Shown: positions 9,128-17,967 of the stretch, piece after piece
Layout of the letters: every line of letters begins with the position of its first letter
Numbering within the stretch: the first letter of the stretch is position 1
Origin: Sphingomonas sp.
GTDB lineage: Bacteria > Pseudomonadota > Alphaproteobacteria > Sphingomonadales > Sphingomonadaceae
Assembly: GCA_017849555.1 (NCBI GenBank)
Contig: JAFIGU010000055.1
Location: 62,001 to 126,000, forward strand
Direction of reading: 5' to 3'
Length of the DNA: 64,000 bases
The notes under the pieces: generated by a model
Told to the model about the DNA's origin: nothing
The model's input: the letters and a program-made list of their open reading frames with translations, nothing else
Database searches by the model: none
Position numbers and translations under genes: made by a program

Positions 9128-9910
9128 CTAAATCATCCCCCGCCGCATCATCTTGCGCAACCGTCCCGGCATCCAGCGCGCGGCGAAGCTGAGGCGGCGT
9201 GCGGTCTTGCCGATCACCGCGTGGAGGCCCTCGCCGTGCACCGCATCCCACGCGGCCTGCGCGACCGTTTCGACCGGGGTGAATTCGAGCCCGGCATCGA
9301 CCACCGCGTCGCGCGCGGTGCGGTTGGTGCCGGAGATGCCGGTATCGAGGATCGCGGTGTCGACGAAGCCGGGCATCAGATCGCGTACCTTGATCCCGTC
9401 CGCTGCCCATTCGCCGTCGAGCGCCTCGGTCAGCCCGCGCACCGCGAATTTGGTCGCCGAATAAAGCGCCAGCCCCGCCGAGCCGTAGATCGCCGAGGCC
9501 GAGGCGGTGTTGAGCAGGCAGGATCCCGGGGTCGCCTTGAGATAGGGATAGGCGGCGCGCGCGCCGTAAGCGACGCCGCGGAAGTTGATGTCGATCACGC
9601 GGTCGATTGCGGCGCGGTCGAGTTCGCCGAACGCGCCGCCCTGGCCGACCCCGGCATTGTTGAACATCACGTCGAGCCGCCCGCCGCTCAGCGCGGCGAA
9701 GGCGGCGAGCGCGCTTTCCCAAGCGTCCTGATCGCGCACGTCGAGCAGATAGGTGGCGGTGCGATCGGCGGGCAGGGTCGCGGCGGTCGCCTTGAGCCCG
9801 GTCGCGTCGACGTCTGCGAGCCCGACGCGCCAGCCGCGCGCGGCGAAATAGCCCGCCACCGCCCGGCCGATGCCCGATGCGCCACCGGTGATGAAGATCG
9901 CCTGCATCAT
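9128..9910 (-). CDS. Short-chain dehydrogenase/reductase (SDR)
   Basis: A 260-residue classical SDR. The cofactor loop ITGGASGIGRAVAGYFAARG is at residues 6-25. FNNAGVGQGG corresponds to the NNAG motif, the catalytic serine region is LLNTASASAIYG, and the active-site pair lies in LYSATKFAVRGLTEAL (YxxxK). A hydrophobic C-terminal tail ends WMPGRLRKMMRRGM. It is a stand-alone oxidoreductase acting with NAD(P)H on an unknown alcohol or ketone. It is bordered on both sides by intergenic palindromes, so it is likely its own transcription unit. Confidence 0.88.
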   Translation of the reverse strand: MMQAIFITGGASGIGRAVAGYFAARGWRVGLADVDATGLKATAATLPADRTATYLLDVRDQDAWESALAAFAALSGGRLDVMFNNAGVGQGGAFGELDRAAIDRVIDINFRGVAYGARAAYPYLKATPGSCLLNTASASAIYGSAGLALYSATKFAVRGLTEALDGEWAADGIKVRDLMPGFVDTAILDTGISGTNRTARDAVVDAGLEFTPVETVAQAAWDAVHGEGLHAVIGKTARRLSFAARWMPGRLRKMMRRGMI

Positions 9911-9999
9911 TGCCCCCCTGTTGTTATTGCGGGTGATCCCGCTTCCTTGAGCGACGCCGGTCGCCGAGACTTCGGTGTTAAATCAGAATGACCAAACCG

Positions 10000-10082
10000 C
10001 CGTTCGCCCTGAGCTTGTCGAAGGGCTGCCTTTCTTCGAGGCAAGAAAAGTACAGGGCTTCGACAAGCTCAGCCCGAACGGG
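10000..10082. repeat. Dispersed palindrome, TTCGACAAGCTCAG family, copy 1
   Basis: Arms CCGTTCGCCCTGAGCTTGTC and the mirrored GACAAGCTCAGCCCGAACGG enclose a smaller inner hairpin (TTTCTTCGAGGCAAGAAA). Five related copies occur in this window at 21581, 25858, 31438, 39646 and 49377. Confidence 0.85.
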
Positions 10083-10104
10083 TTCGCTCCGCATAATTCG
10101 GTAT

Positions 10105-10133
10105 CGTCATGCCGGGTCGAGCCCGGCATGACG
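10105..10133. repeat. Short palindrome, CGTCATGCCGG family
   Basis: Perfect arms CGTCATGCCGGG and CCCGGCATGACG around a short spacer. Related copies are at 15680-15709 and 20841-20924. It sits downstream of pal and could help end transcription of the Tol-Pal operon. Confidence 0.75.
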
Positions 10134-10170
10134 GTAATCGGGTCGGCGGAGATGCGCCCCGCCGAGGTTG

Positions 10171-10695
10171 TTACTGGCTCAGCACCACCGTCACCGCGCG
10201 ACGGTTGGCGGCCCAGCTCTCCTCGTCGGAGCCGAGCGCGATCGGGCGTTCCTTGCCGTAGCTGATCGTGTTGATGCGCGAGGCATCGACGCCGCGGCCG
10301 GCGAGGTAATTCTTCGCCGCATTGGCGCGGCGATCGCCGAGCGCGAGGTTATATTCGCGGGTGCCGCGCTCGTCGCAATGCCCTTCGATCGTGACGCGCA
10401 CGTTGGGATACCGATTGAGCCACGCGACCTGCGTATCGAGGATCGCGCGCGCGGTGTCGTCGATATCGTACTGATCGAGACCGAAATGCACCGTGTCGCT
10501 GGTCACCGAGCGCTTGAAATCCGCCGACGAGCCGGGGACCACCGCATCGCCCACCGGGCCGCTCGGGCCGGTCGGCTGGGTCTGCTCCGGCGCCGGGCCG
10601 GGCGCCGGCGGCAGCTGCTCGGGGTGCTTCTTGGAGCAGGCGGCGGTCGCCACCAGGGCACCGGCGAGCAACAGGCTGGTCGTCAATCTTGGCAT
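10171..10695 (-). CDS. pal: Peptidoglycan-associated lipoprotein Pal
   Basis: A 174-residue outer-membrane lipoprotein that binds peptidoglycan and links the outer membrane to the Tol complex during cell constriction. The signal MPRLTTSLLLAGALVATAAC ends in a lipobox cysteine. A proline-rich linker follows, then an OmpA-type C-terminal domain from about residue 65. Its peptidoglycan-binding motif is IEGHCDERGTREYNLALGDR, followed by RANAAKNYLAGRGVDASRI. It is the last gene of the ybgC-tolQ-tolR-tolA-tolB-pal operon, 47 bp after tolB. Confidence 0.97.
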   Translation of the reverse strand: MPRLTTSLLLAGALVATAACSKKHPEQLPPAPGPAPEQTQPTGPSGPVGDAVVPGSSADFKRSVTSDTVHFGLDQYDIDDTARAILDTQVAWLNRYPNVRVTIEGHCDERGTREYNLALGDRRANAAKNYLAGRGVDASRINTISYGKERPIALGSDEESWAANRRAVTVVLSQ

Positions 10696-10742
10696 TCTAC
10701 GTCTCCCTCAAGCCCCCTTGTTCCCGCCCCCGGGTAGAAAAT

Positions 10743-12131
10743 TCAAGGCCTAAGCGGTCCCCAGCCCGGATCGGATCCATCGAGCGGCGTCGGAATGCGC
10801 CGCTCGTTGACGCCCGTCAGATCGACCGACCACAGATCCGCCTTGCCGGCATTGCCGCGGCCCTGGCGGAAGAACATCAGCACGCGGCCGTTGGGGGACC
10901 AGCTCGGCCCCTCGTCCTGCCACGAATTGGTCAGCAGTTTCTCGCCCGACCCGCTCGGGCTCATGATGCCGATACGGAATGCGCCGGCGATCTTGGTGAA
11001 GGCGATGAGGTCGCCGCGCGGGCTCCACACCGGGGTAGCATAGCGCCCGCCGCCGAAGCTGATGCGCTGCTGGTTCGATCCGTCGGCGTTCATCACATAA
11101 AGCTGCTGGCTGCCCGAACGATCGCTTTCGAACACGATGCGCGATCCGTCGGGCGAATAGCTGCCGCCGGTGTTGATCCCCGGCGTGTTGGTCAGCCGCT
11201 GCGGGGTGCCGCCCGCCGCAGGGACGCGATAGATGTTGGTGTTGCCGTTGATCGACATCGAATAGACGATCCAGCGCCCGTCGGGCGAGAAACGCGGGGC
11301 GAAGGTCTGCCGCTCGGTGGTCGTCACCAGCCGCTGCCGCCCCGAGCCGAGATCGTAGACGTAGATCGCCGGCTTGTCGTTGACGAAGCTCATATAGACG
11401 ATCGACTGCTGGTTGGGCGCGAAGCGCGGGGTCAGCACGATCGACTGGCCGTTGGTGAGGAAGCGGTGGTTGGCGCCGTCCTGATCCATGATCGCCAGCC
11501 GTTTGATGCGGCGTGCCTTGGGCCCGGTTTCGGAGACATAGACGACGCGGCTGTCGAAATACGGCCCTTCGCCGGTCAGCCGGGTGTAGACCATATCGGC
11601 GCATTTGTGCCCGGCGCGGCGCCAGTCGGCCGGCGGAACGACGAAGCCCTGCCGCATCAGCTCGGTCTGTGCCGAAACGTCGTAGAGATAGCAGCCGACG
11701 GTCAGCGTCCCGTCGCCATTGGCGCGGACGAAACCCTGCACCAGCGCCTGCGCGCCCGATCCGCCCCAATAAGAGAAGGCCGGCTGGGTCACCTCGGGGA
11801 ACATTACCGTGCGCAGCTGTGCCGGGGGCAACGGATTGAACAGCCCCGAGCTTTTGAGATCGCTGGTGACGATATCGGCGAGCTGCTTGCCGAGCGCGTC
11901 GGTCGATCCTGCCTGGGTATCGGTCACCCGGTCGGTCGGCATCGTCGGGATCGCGATCGGCATCGGCGCGGAAATGCCGCCGGTCACCGATACCTCCAGC
12001 GGCGGCGGGGCACCGCCCGGGGCCTGCGCCTGCGCGGGGGGCGGCGGCACCGTCAGCGGGGTCGCCGGCATATCCTGCGCGGCGCCGGGGGCCGCGAGCA
12101 GCACGGCGGAAAGAAGGAGGATGCTACGCAT
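10743..12131 (-). CDS. tolB: Tol-Pal system periplasmic beta-propeller TolB
   Basis: A 462-residue periplasmic protein that interacts with Pal and TolA. A signal peptide MRSILLLSAVLLAAPGAAQ is followed by a TolB N-terminal domain (about residues 90-190). Repeated propeller strands follow, with typical blade motifs such as PRFSPDGRWIVYSMSINGN, YSPDGSRIVFESDRSGSQQ and PSWSPNGRVLMFFRQGRGN. The ATG at 12131 is preceded by GGAAAGG; a TTG upstream would add seven residues. Between signal peptide and domain there is a proline-rich stretch longer than in E. coli TolB, as in other sphingomonads. Confidence 0.97.
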   Translation of the reverse strand: MRSILLLSAVLLAAPGAAQDMPATPLTVPPPPAQAQAPGGAPPPLEVSVTGGISAPMPIAIPTMPTDRVTDTQAGSTDALGKQLADIVTSDLKSSGLFNPLPPAQLRTVMFPEVTQPAFSYWGGSGAQALVQGFVRANGDGTLTVGCYLYDVSAQTELMRQGFVVPPADWRRAGHKCADMVYTRLTGEGPYFDSRVVYVSETGPKARRIKRLAIMDQDGANHRFLTNGQSIVLTPRFAPNQQSIVYMSFVNDKPAIYVYDLGSGRQRLVTTTERQTFAPRFSPDGRWIVYSMSINGNTNIYRVPAAGGTPQRLTNTPGINTGGSYSPDGSRIVFESDRSGSQQLYVMNADGSNQQRISFGGGRYATPVWSPRGDLIAFTKIAGAFRIGIMSPSGSGEKLLTNSWQDEGPSWSPNGRVLMFFRQGRGNAGKADLWSVDLTGVNERRIPTPLDGSDPGWGPLRP

Positions 12132-12203
12132 GTACAGGGCCTTTCCTTTCAATCTCTTGCCCCGCTTCTCCCGGCGCGGCTCGATCGCGGAGCACGGTGC
12201 GTG

Positions 12204-13157
12204 TCACCTGAGCTTCCACTGGTAGTTGATATTGTTCCACCCGCCATTGGGGGTCGAATAGAATTGCGGCGGCAGCTTGAGCGGGGCGCAGCCCTTGAAC
12301 GCGGCGATGCCGAGATCGATCACGCGGCGCGCATAACGGCGATTGTCGTCGTTGACCCCGGTCTGGCGCACCACCGTCGGGGTCGCGGCGAGCGTGCCGT
12401 CCTCGTTGAGACGCAGGTTGAGCGTGGTGACGATCTCATTCGCGCCCGGACCGGGATCGACCTGGCGATCGGCGCACGGCTGGATCTGCCGCGCGATCGC
12501 CTGGACGATCGAGGCGAGCGCGGCCGCGTCGATCTTGGCGGCGCGGGGCACCTGGCTGGTCGATTTGCTCTCGTCGCTGGTAAGCCCCTTGAGGAAATCG
12601 GGCCCGAGCCGGCTGCCGCGCGGGCGCGAAGCCTTGGACTCGGCCGACTTGCCGGTGCCCTGTGCCTTGGCCGGCGGGGTCTTTTCCGCTTTGCTGTCGG
12701 CGACGCGATGCTTGGCCGGCGCGGGCTTCTCCGCCTTGCGCTCCTCCGCCGGCGGCTCCTTCTTCCGGGGCTTGGGCTCGGGCTTTGGTTCAGGCTTGGG
12801 CGCTGGTGCAGGCTTGGGCGCGGGCTTGGCCGGCTTGGGTTTCGGCTCGGGCTTGGGCGCCGGCTGCGGAATCGGTTCGGGCTTGGGGGCGGGTGCCGCA
12901 ACGCTCGGCGCGGGCGGCGCGGCGTCCTCCGGCTCGCCCTGCTCAGGCGCGACCGATTGCGCCGGCGGAGTCTGGGCCTGCGGCGCGGTCGCCTCGAGCC
13001 CGACATCCTTGACCAGACTTACCTCGACCGGCTGCTGCTGGAGCTTGATCGGGTTGGGCGTCGCGAGAAAGCCGACCGAGAGCAGGCCGAACAGCACGAC
13101 ATGCCCGGCGATCGCCAGCCCTAAGCCGATCTTCTCCGACCGTTCCACCTCGCTCAA
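12204..13157 (-). CDS. tolA: TolA-like envelope-spanning protein
   Basis: A 317-residue protein with one N-terminal transmembrane helix (GLAIAGHVVLFGLLSVGFLA). A long region rich in proline, alanine, lysine and glutamate (about residues 60-190) follows, then a small C-terminal TolA/TonB-like domain ending QFYSTPNGGWNNINYQWKLR. It transmits the proton-motive force captured by TolQR to TolB/Pal at the outer membrane. Position between tolR and tolB supports the call even though sequence similarity in the repeat region is weak. The start overlaps the tolR stop by 4 bases. Confidence 0.92.
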   Translation of the reverse strand: MSEVERSEKIGLGLAIAGHVVLFGLLSVGFLATPNPIKLQQQPVEVSLVKDVGLEATAPQAQTPPAQSVAPEQGEPEDAAPPAPSVAAPAPKPEPIPQPAPKPEPKPKPAKPAPKPAPAPKPEPKPEPKPRKKEPPAEERKAEKPAPAKHRVADSKAEKTPPAKAQGTGKSAESKASRPRGSRLGPDFLKGLTSDESKSTSQVPRAAKIDAAALASIVQAIARQIQPCADRQVDPGPGANEIVTTLNLRLNEDGTLAATPTVVRQTGVNDDNRRYARRVIDLGIAAFKGCAPLKLPPQFYSTPNGGWNNINYQWKLR

Positions 13158-13588
13158 TCCTCGCCGACCGTCACCAAAGCGACGCGGTTCAGCCCCGCGC
13201 GGTTCAGCTCGCCCATCACCCGCATCACCCGGCCGTAATCGAGCGCCTTGTCGGCGCGCAGATAGACCTGCGGCGGCTGCTCGCCGGACGCGGCGCGCGC
13301 GGCGATCGCCTCAAGCCGCTGCGGCAGCTGCTGCTCGGGCACTTCCTCCTTGGCGATGAAGATGCGCCCCATCGCGTCGAGCGAGATTTCGGTCGGCTGC
13401 TTGTCCTGATCGAGCGGCCGCGCGCGGCTGTCGGGCAGGTTGACCGGCACGCCCGCGGTGAGCAGCGGCGCGGTGACCATGAAGATGATCAAGAGCACCA
13501 GCATCACGTCGACCAGCGGGGTGACGTTGATGTCCGCCATCGGTGCGCGGCGGCTGCTGCTCTTTTGCGAGGGGAGATGGACCGCCAT
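13154..13588 (-). CDS. tolR: TolR (ExbD/TolR family)
   Basis: A 144-residue inner-membrane protein of the proton-driven TolQR motor. The N-terminal cytoplasmic part is followed by INVTPLVDVMLVLLIIFMVT, which contains the critical membrane aspartate. A periplasmic domain follows (YLRADKALDYGRVMRVMGEL). It lies 4 bp after tolQ and overlaps tolA by 4 bases. Confidence 0.97.
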   Translation of the reverse strand: MAVHLPSQKSSSRRAPMADINVTPLVDVMLVLLIIFMVTAPLLTAGVPVNLPDSRARPLDQDKQPTEISLDAMGRIFIAKEEVPEQQLPQRLEAIAARAASGEQPPQVYLRADKALDYGRVMRVMGELNRAGLNRVALVTVGED

Positions 13589-13592
13589 CGCC

Positions 13593-14285
13593 TCAGCGCT
13601 CGCGATCGAGCTGGCGGCTCAGCGTGGCGTGGAAGCCGTCGGCGAAACGGTTGAGCCGCGCCTCGATGCGGTTGATGCCGTGGCTGAAGCGATTGTAGGC
13701 GATCACCGCCGGGATCGCCGCGAACAGCCCGATCGCGGTGGCGAACAGCGCCTCGGCGATCCCCGGCGCGACCACCGCGAGGCTGGTGTTCTGCTGGCTG
13801 GCGATCGAGGTGAAGCTGCGCATGATCCCCCAGACGGTGCCGAACAGCCCGACGAACGGCGCGACCGAGCCGACCGTGGCGAGCACATTGAGCCGGTCGG
13901 AGAGATTGTCGATCTCATTGGCGACCGCGGCGCCCATGCTGGTCGCGAGCCGCTCGCGCGTCCCCGCGCGGTCGATCGCGGCGCCCTGCGTCGAACGACG
14001 CCATTCGGCGACACCGGCGGCGAACACGCGCGCGGCGGGCATATCCTGATCGGCACGCGCCTTGTAGAAAGCGTCGATATCGTCCGCCTTCCAGAAATCG
14101 CGCTCGAACGCCTCGCTCTCGCGCCGCGTGCGGCCGATTCGCCGCCAGAACATGAAGATGATCGCCCAGGTCCAGATGCTCGCCAGGAGCAGCCCGAGCA
14201 TCACCGCCTTCACCACCGGGTCCGCCTGGATGAACAGCGCGACCGGGGAGAGCGTGGCGGCGTCGGAATTGAAGAACAGGTTCAA
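13593..14285 (-). CDS. tolQ: TolQ (MotA/TolQ/ExbB proton channel)
   Basis: The proton channel subunit of the Tol motor. I use a TTG start at 14285-14283 that overlaps the TGA of ybgC (TTGA), giving 230 residues, the normal TolQ length. A longer frame from 14333 would extend back into ybgC. Three transmembrane segments are seen: LGLLLASIWTWAIIFMFW near the N-terminus, then VGSVAPFVGLFGTVWGIMRS and ALFATAIGLFAAIPAVIAYN. The latter two carry the conserved channel residues. Confidence 0.96.
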   Translation of the reverse strand: MNLFFNSDAATLSPVALFIQADPVVKAVMLGLLLASIWTWAIIFMFWRRIGRTRRESEAFERDFWKADDIDAFYKARADQDMPAARVFAAGVAEWRRSTQGAAIDRAGTRERLATSMGAAVANEIDNLSDRLNVLATVGSVAPFVGLFGTVWGIMRSFTSIASQQNTSLAVVAPGIAEALFATAIGLFAAIPAVIAYNRFSHGINRIEARLNRFADGFHATLSRQLDRER

Positions 14286-14749
14286 GGCGTCTGGTCCTTC
14301 CTGGCCAGGAGAGAGTTGAAACGTTCGATCCACGCACGGGGCTGCCGCCGCGGCCGCCCCGACGGCGCGACGAGCGCGGCGACGACATCGGCCTCGGCGA
14401 GCAAAATAGCCCCGCGCATGACTCTCTGATGAATGGATACCGATGCGGCGCGCACCTCGGTCACTTTTGTTTCGACGACGAGCGCGTCGTCGAGCCGCGC
14501 GGGGGCAGCATAGCGGATCGCGAGGCTGGCGACGGCATAGGCGCCTTCGCCCGCCTCATGCGCGGCGCGCTGGTCGACCCCGGCGAGCCGCAGCATGTCC
14601 GATCGGGCGCGCTCCATGAAGCGCAGATAATTGGCGTGATAGACCACACCGGAAAGATCGGTGTCCTCGAAATAGATACGGAGCGGGAAGCGGTGCGTCT
14701 TCCCGTCGAAACGCCCTTCGACGGGCTGATCGATCCTGCCGGTCGTCAT
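14282..14749 (-). CDS. ybgC: YbgC-type acyl-CoA thioesterase
   Basis: A 155-residue hotdog-fold thioesterase, the usual first gene of the Tol-Pal operon. The family active-site segment YFEDTDLSGVVYHANYLRFM contains the catalytic aspartate and the following HxNY. It hydrolyses short acyl-CoA or acyl-ACP and is linked to phospholipid metabolism. Its stop overlaps the TTG start of tolQ. Confidence 0.95.
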   Translation of the reverse strand: MTTGRIDQPVEGRFDGKTHRFPLRIYFEDTDLSGVVYHANYLRFMERARSDMLRLAGVDQRAAHEAGEGAYAVASLAIRYAAPARLDDALVVETKVTEVRAASVSIHQRVMRGAILLAEADVVAALVAPSGRPRRQPRAWIERFNSLLARKDQTP

Positions 14750-14824
14750 GCCGGTGACCGTTAACCGAACCTAGCGGCTTTCGTAACCCCTGCTTGCGCT
14801 TCGATTTTGCGTTCGACCCTTCGA

Positions 14825-15577
14825 TCAGCCCCCGGTGACGATCCGGTCCTGCAGCGCGAGCATATTGACCTTGAGGTGCGGCGGTTCGGCGCGGCGCGGG
14901 GCGACCGGCACCGGGACGGGGGCGATCGTCGCCGTCCGGCTGGCGACCGCGATCACCGGGCGGGCCGCTTCGCCGCTACGCCACGCGTCATAGGCGCGGA
15001 AGAATTCGACGAACGGGCGGTCGAGTGCCGCAAGCTGCTCGCCCGCGCCCGCGGTGAAGGCAGCGGGGGCCATGCCCTCGCTATGTTCGAGGACCTGCGC
15101 CGCGCGCGCGCAGAACGCGTCGCGCGCGAAATCCTGCGAGAAATAATTGTAGAGCCGGGTCATCGCATCGTCCTCGCGCGTTTCCCAATTCCCGCCCGCG
15201 GCACGATATTCGGCGGCGAGCGCGGTCTGCGCCCCGGCGAACGACGATTTCTGCTGGGTCAGCAGGCTATTGTAACGCGAGACGATCCCCGCCTGCGCCG
15301 GGCCGCGGCAGGCGAGCGCCGCGACATTGAGCGCGGCGCGGAGATGCCATACCGAGGCGGCGGCGCTGAGATTACGGTTGGGGGTGAGGTAGCTGCCGTC
15401 CGACAGCCGGGTCGGGATCTTCATCCCCGGCCGTGCGCCGGCCGGCATCGGCGCGGCCGATGCGGTGGCGACAGGCGGCACCGGCTGGGTCGTCGCGACA
15501 TGCTTCGATTTCCCGGCACAGCCGGCGAGCGTCACCGCCAAAGCGGCGGTCGTGATGGATATGGCGGCCCGTTTCAT
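14825..15577 (-). CDS. Predicted lipoprotein of unknown function
   Basis: A 250-residue protein with signal peptide MKRAAISITTAALAVTLAGC, where the cysteine sits in a lipobox. A proline/alanine-rich spacer follows, then a helical domain (about residues 70-190). Two cysteines in that domain, LACRGPAQ and AFCARAAQV, could form a disulfide. The C-terminus is again proline-rich. No domain family is recognised. It stands between the Tol-Pal operon and the nitronate-monooxygenase-like gene, but the gaps and a palindrome at 15680 suggest its own unit. Confidence 0.75.
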   Translation of the reverse strand: MKRAAISITTAALAVTLAGCAGKSKHVATTQPVPPVATASAAPMPAGARPGMKIPTRLSDGSYLTPNRNLSAAASVWHLRAALNVAALACRGPAQAGIVSRYNSLLTQQKSSFAGAQTALAAEYRAAGGNWETREDDAMTRLYNYFSQDFARDAFCARAAQVLEHSEGMAPAAFTAGAGEQLAALDRPFVEFFRAYDAWRSGEAARPVIAVASRTATIAPVPVPVAPRRAEPPHLKVNMLALQDRIVTGG

Positions 15578-15679
15578 GGCGCTTTCTCCCCTTTTTCGTG
15601 AAGGGGATTCCGCCGCAAATTGGTTAACAAAAAGTTATCGATACGATGAAGCGAGTGGCGCCGGCTCGCCGCCCTTTGT

Positions 15680-15709
15680 CGTCATGCCGGGGTCGAGCCC
15701 GGCATGACG
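15680..15709. repeat. Short palindrome, CGTCATGCCGG family
   Basis: CGTCATGCCGGG and CCCGGCATGACG arms in the gap between two minus-strand genes. It is nearly identical to the copy at 10105. Confidence 0.75.
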
Positions 15710-15721
15710 CGTGTGGGGCGT

Positions 15722-16750
15722 TTACGCCGCGCGCTTCTCCAGCGCCTGCGCCGCTTCGGCCATCAAAGTGGCGATGATGTCGGTGACCGGTTCTTCCTTG
15801 CTCACCATCCCGACCGACTGGCCGGCCATCACGCTGCCATGTTCGACATCGCCGTCGATCACCGCGCGGCGCAGCGCGCCCGCCCAATAATGTTCGATCT
15901 GGAGCTGCGCCTCGGCCATCGCGACGCGCCCCTCGTCGAGCGCCTGCGCCACTTCGCGCTGCTTCTGGGTGAACAGCTCGCCGCCGGCATTCTTGAGCGC
16001 GCGCACCGGGATCACCGGCAGCCGCGGGTCGATCTGCACCGAGGCGATCGCGTCGCGCGCCGAGGCGCGGATGAACGCCTGTTTGAACCTGGGGTGGGCG
16101 ATGCTCTCGGTCGCGCAGACGAAACGCGTGCCGAGCTGGACCCCGGCGGCACCCATATCGAGATAGCCCGCGATCGCCTGCCCGCGCCCGATCCCGCCGG
16201 CGATGAACACCGGCACGTCATGCGCGATCTCGGGCAGGATTTCCTGCGCGAGCACGCTGGTCGAGACCGGGCCGATGTGGCCGCCCGCCTCCATCCCCTC
16301 GATCACCAGCGCATCGACCCCCGAGCGGATCAGTTTCTTCGCCAGCGCGAGCGTCGGCGCGAAGCAGATGCATTTGGCGCCCGATGCCTTGATCGCCTCG
16401 AGGCTGCCCTTGGGCGGCAACCCGCCGGCGAGCACGACATGCCCGACCTGATGCCGCGCGCAGACCTCGATCAGCGCGGTGAGATCGGGGTGCATCGTGA
16501 TGAGATTGACCCCGAACGGGCGGTCGGTCAGCGCCTTGGTTCCCGCAATCTCCGCGTCGAGCAATTCGGGGGTCATCGCGCCGCACGCGATCACCCCGAA
16601 GCCGCCGGCATTGGAAATCGCCGCGACCAGATGGCGTTCGGACACCCAGGACATCGCGCCGCCAAGGATCGCGACCTCGGAGCCGAGAAAGGCGGCGCCG
16701 CGCGCCATACGGCGCTGGAGGCGCTCCGCGCCGATGGAGTTCGTCGTCAT
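15722..16750 (-). CDS. Nitronate monooxygenase / NAD(P)H-dependent flavin oxidoreductase
   Basis: A 342-residue TIM-barrel flavoprotein of the 2-nitropropane dioxygenase family. MSWVSERHLVAAISNAGGFG near the N-terminus, the central GVDALVIEGMEAGGHIGP and VFIAGGIGRGQAIAGYLDMG (phosphate binding of FMN), and QLGTRFVCATES define the family. Members oxidise propionate-3-nitronate or act as FabK-like enoyl-ACP reductases. The catalytic role here cannot be separated between those options by sequence alone, though the GGHIGP motif favours the nitronate type. The next gene starts 26 bp downstream of it on the coding side. Confidence 0.85.
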   Translation of the reverse strand: MTTNSIGAERLQRRMARGAAFLGSEVAILGGAMSWVSERHLVAAISNAGGFGVIACGAMTPELLDAEIAGTKALTDRPFGVNLITMHPDLTALIEVCARHQVGHVVLAGGLPPKGSLEAIKASGAKCICFAPTLALAKKLIRSGVDALVIEGMEAGGHIGPVSTSVLAQEILPEIAHDVPVFIAGGIGRGQAIAGYLDMGAAGVQLGTRFVCATESIAHPRFKQAFIRASARDAIASVQIDPRLPVIPVRALKNAGGELFTQKQREVAQALDEGRVAMAEAQLQIEHYWAGALRRAVIDGDVEHGSVMAGQSVGMVSKEEPVTDIIATLMAEAAQALEKRAA

Positions 16751-16776
16751 GCGCGTGCCCTAAGCGGCAAATCCGA

Positions 16777-17775
16777 TCAGGGCAACGCCGCGATCGCCTG
16801 TGCCAGCGCGTCGACCTCCGCCGCCGGGCTGGCCCAATGCGTGACGAGCCGGATCACCCCGTCGCTCCAGTCGTAGAAGCCGAAGCCAAGCGCGCGCAGC
16901 GACGCCGCCTCGGCCGGGGTCATGCGCAGGAACAATTCGTTGGCCTCGACCGGGTGGATCAGCCGCGCGCCCGCTGCCGCCGCGAGCCGCGCCGCCGCGC
17001 CATTCGCCGCGCGTGCATTGGCGAGCCACAGATCGTCGTCGAGCATCGCGTGGATCTGCGCTGCGGCATAGCGGCCTTTGGACAGCAGATGCCCGCCGCG
17101 CTTGCGGCGGCGCCGTGCATCATCGGCGAGCTTCGGATCGAAGAACACCAGCGCCTCGGTCGAAAGCCCGCCGTTCTTGACGAAGCCGAAGCTCAATACG
17201 TCGACCCCTTCGGTCAGCTCCGTCGGGGTGCAGCCGAGATGGACGATCGCATTGGCGACGCGCGCGCCGTCCATATGCACCCGCCAGCCGCGTTGCCGCG
17301 CGAGCGAGGCGAGCGCCGCCACATCGTCGGGCGAATAGACCGTGCCGAGCTCGGTCGCATTGGTCAGCGATAGGGCGCGCGGCTGGACGCGGTGGACGTC
17401 GTCGACGATCGCATCGGCCAGCGCGCGCACCGTCTCCGGGGTCATCCGCGCGTCCTCGCCGCCGGCGATCAGCAGCTTGGCGCCGTGGGTGTAGAATTCG
17501 GGCGCGCCGCATTCGTCGTTCTGGATATGCGCCTCGCTGTGGCAGATCACCCCGCCATAGGGCGGGCAGAGCGCGGCGAGCGCGATCGCATTGGCCGCGG
17601 TGCCGGTCGGCATCCACAGCACCGCCGCCTCGCGCCCGAACAGGGCGGAGAAACGCGCGTCGAGCGCGCGGCTCAGCCGATCGCCGTCATAGCCGACGTC
17701 GACCGCATCGGCGGCCTGCATCGCGGCGAACACCGCCGGATGCACCGGCGCGACATTATCCGAGAAGAAATGCAT
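16777..17775 (-). CDS. Low-specificity threonine aldolase (beta-eliminating lyase family)
   Basis: A 332-residue PLP enzyme that cleaves L-threonine or allo-threonine to glycine and acetaldehyde. The N-terminal MHFFSDNVAPVHPAVFAAM is characteristic. Others are MPTGTAANAIAL, CHSEAHIQNDECGA, HMDGARVANA (the aspartate that contacts the pyridine nitrogen), and SFGFVKNGG with the Schiff-base lysine. The length and order fit fold-type I threonine aldolases. It is probably its own unit or shares a transcript with the nitronate monooxygenase gene downstream. Confidence 0.9.
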   Translation of the reverse strand: MHFFSDNVAPVHPAVFAAMQAADAVDVGYDGDRLSRALDARFSALFGREAAVLWMPTGTAANAIALAALCPPYGGVICHSEAHIQNDECGAPEFYTHGAKLLIAGGEDARMTPETVRALADAIVDDVHRVQPRALSLTNATELGTVYSPDDVAALASLARQRGWRVHMDGARVANAIVHLGCTPTELTEGVDVLSFGFVKNGGLSTEALVFFDPKLADDARRRRKRGGHLLSKGRYAAAQIHAMLDDDLWLANARAANGAAARLAAAAGARLIHPVEANELFLRMTPAEAASLRALGFGFYDWSDGVIRLVTHWASPAAEVDALAQAIAALP

Positions 17776-17825
17776 GGAGGTGCCGTAGCTTCTGCAAAGC
17801 TGCCGTCAATCTCCCCGGCTTAGCT

Positions 17826-17955
17826 CCCCTTCTTCTCCCCTCCCTTGAACAAGGGAGGGGGCGGGGGTGGGTTGGCCCGAGGGGATACCGGAGCACCCGC
17901 CTCATACCCACCCACCCCCAGGCCCTCCCTTCACCAGGGAGGGGAGAAGAAGGGG
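17826..17955. repeat. Large composite inverted repeat
   Basis: Outer arms CCCCTTCTTCTCCCCTCCCT (17826-17845) and their exact reverse complement (17936-17955) enclose two smaller hairpins: CCCTCCCTTGAACAAGGGAGGG and a CACCCCC/GGGGGTG pair. A shorter relative is at 43028-43083. It occupies the whole gap between the threonine aldolase start and the M14 peptidase stop. Confidence 0.85.
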
Positions 17956-17967
17956 GGAAGGAGAGAC

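Noticed and set aside
10689..13124. An 811-residue plus-strand frame opposite tolB/tolA
   Set aside because: It runs across two real genes and the gap between them, without domains.
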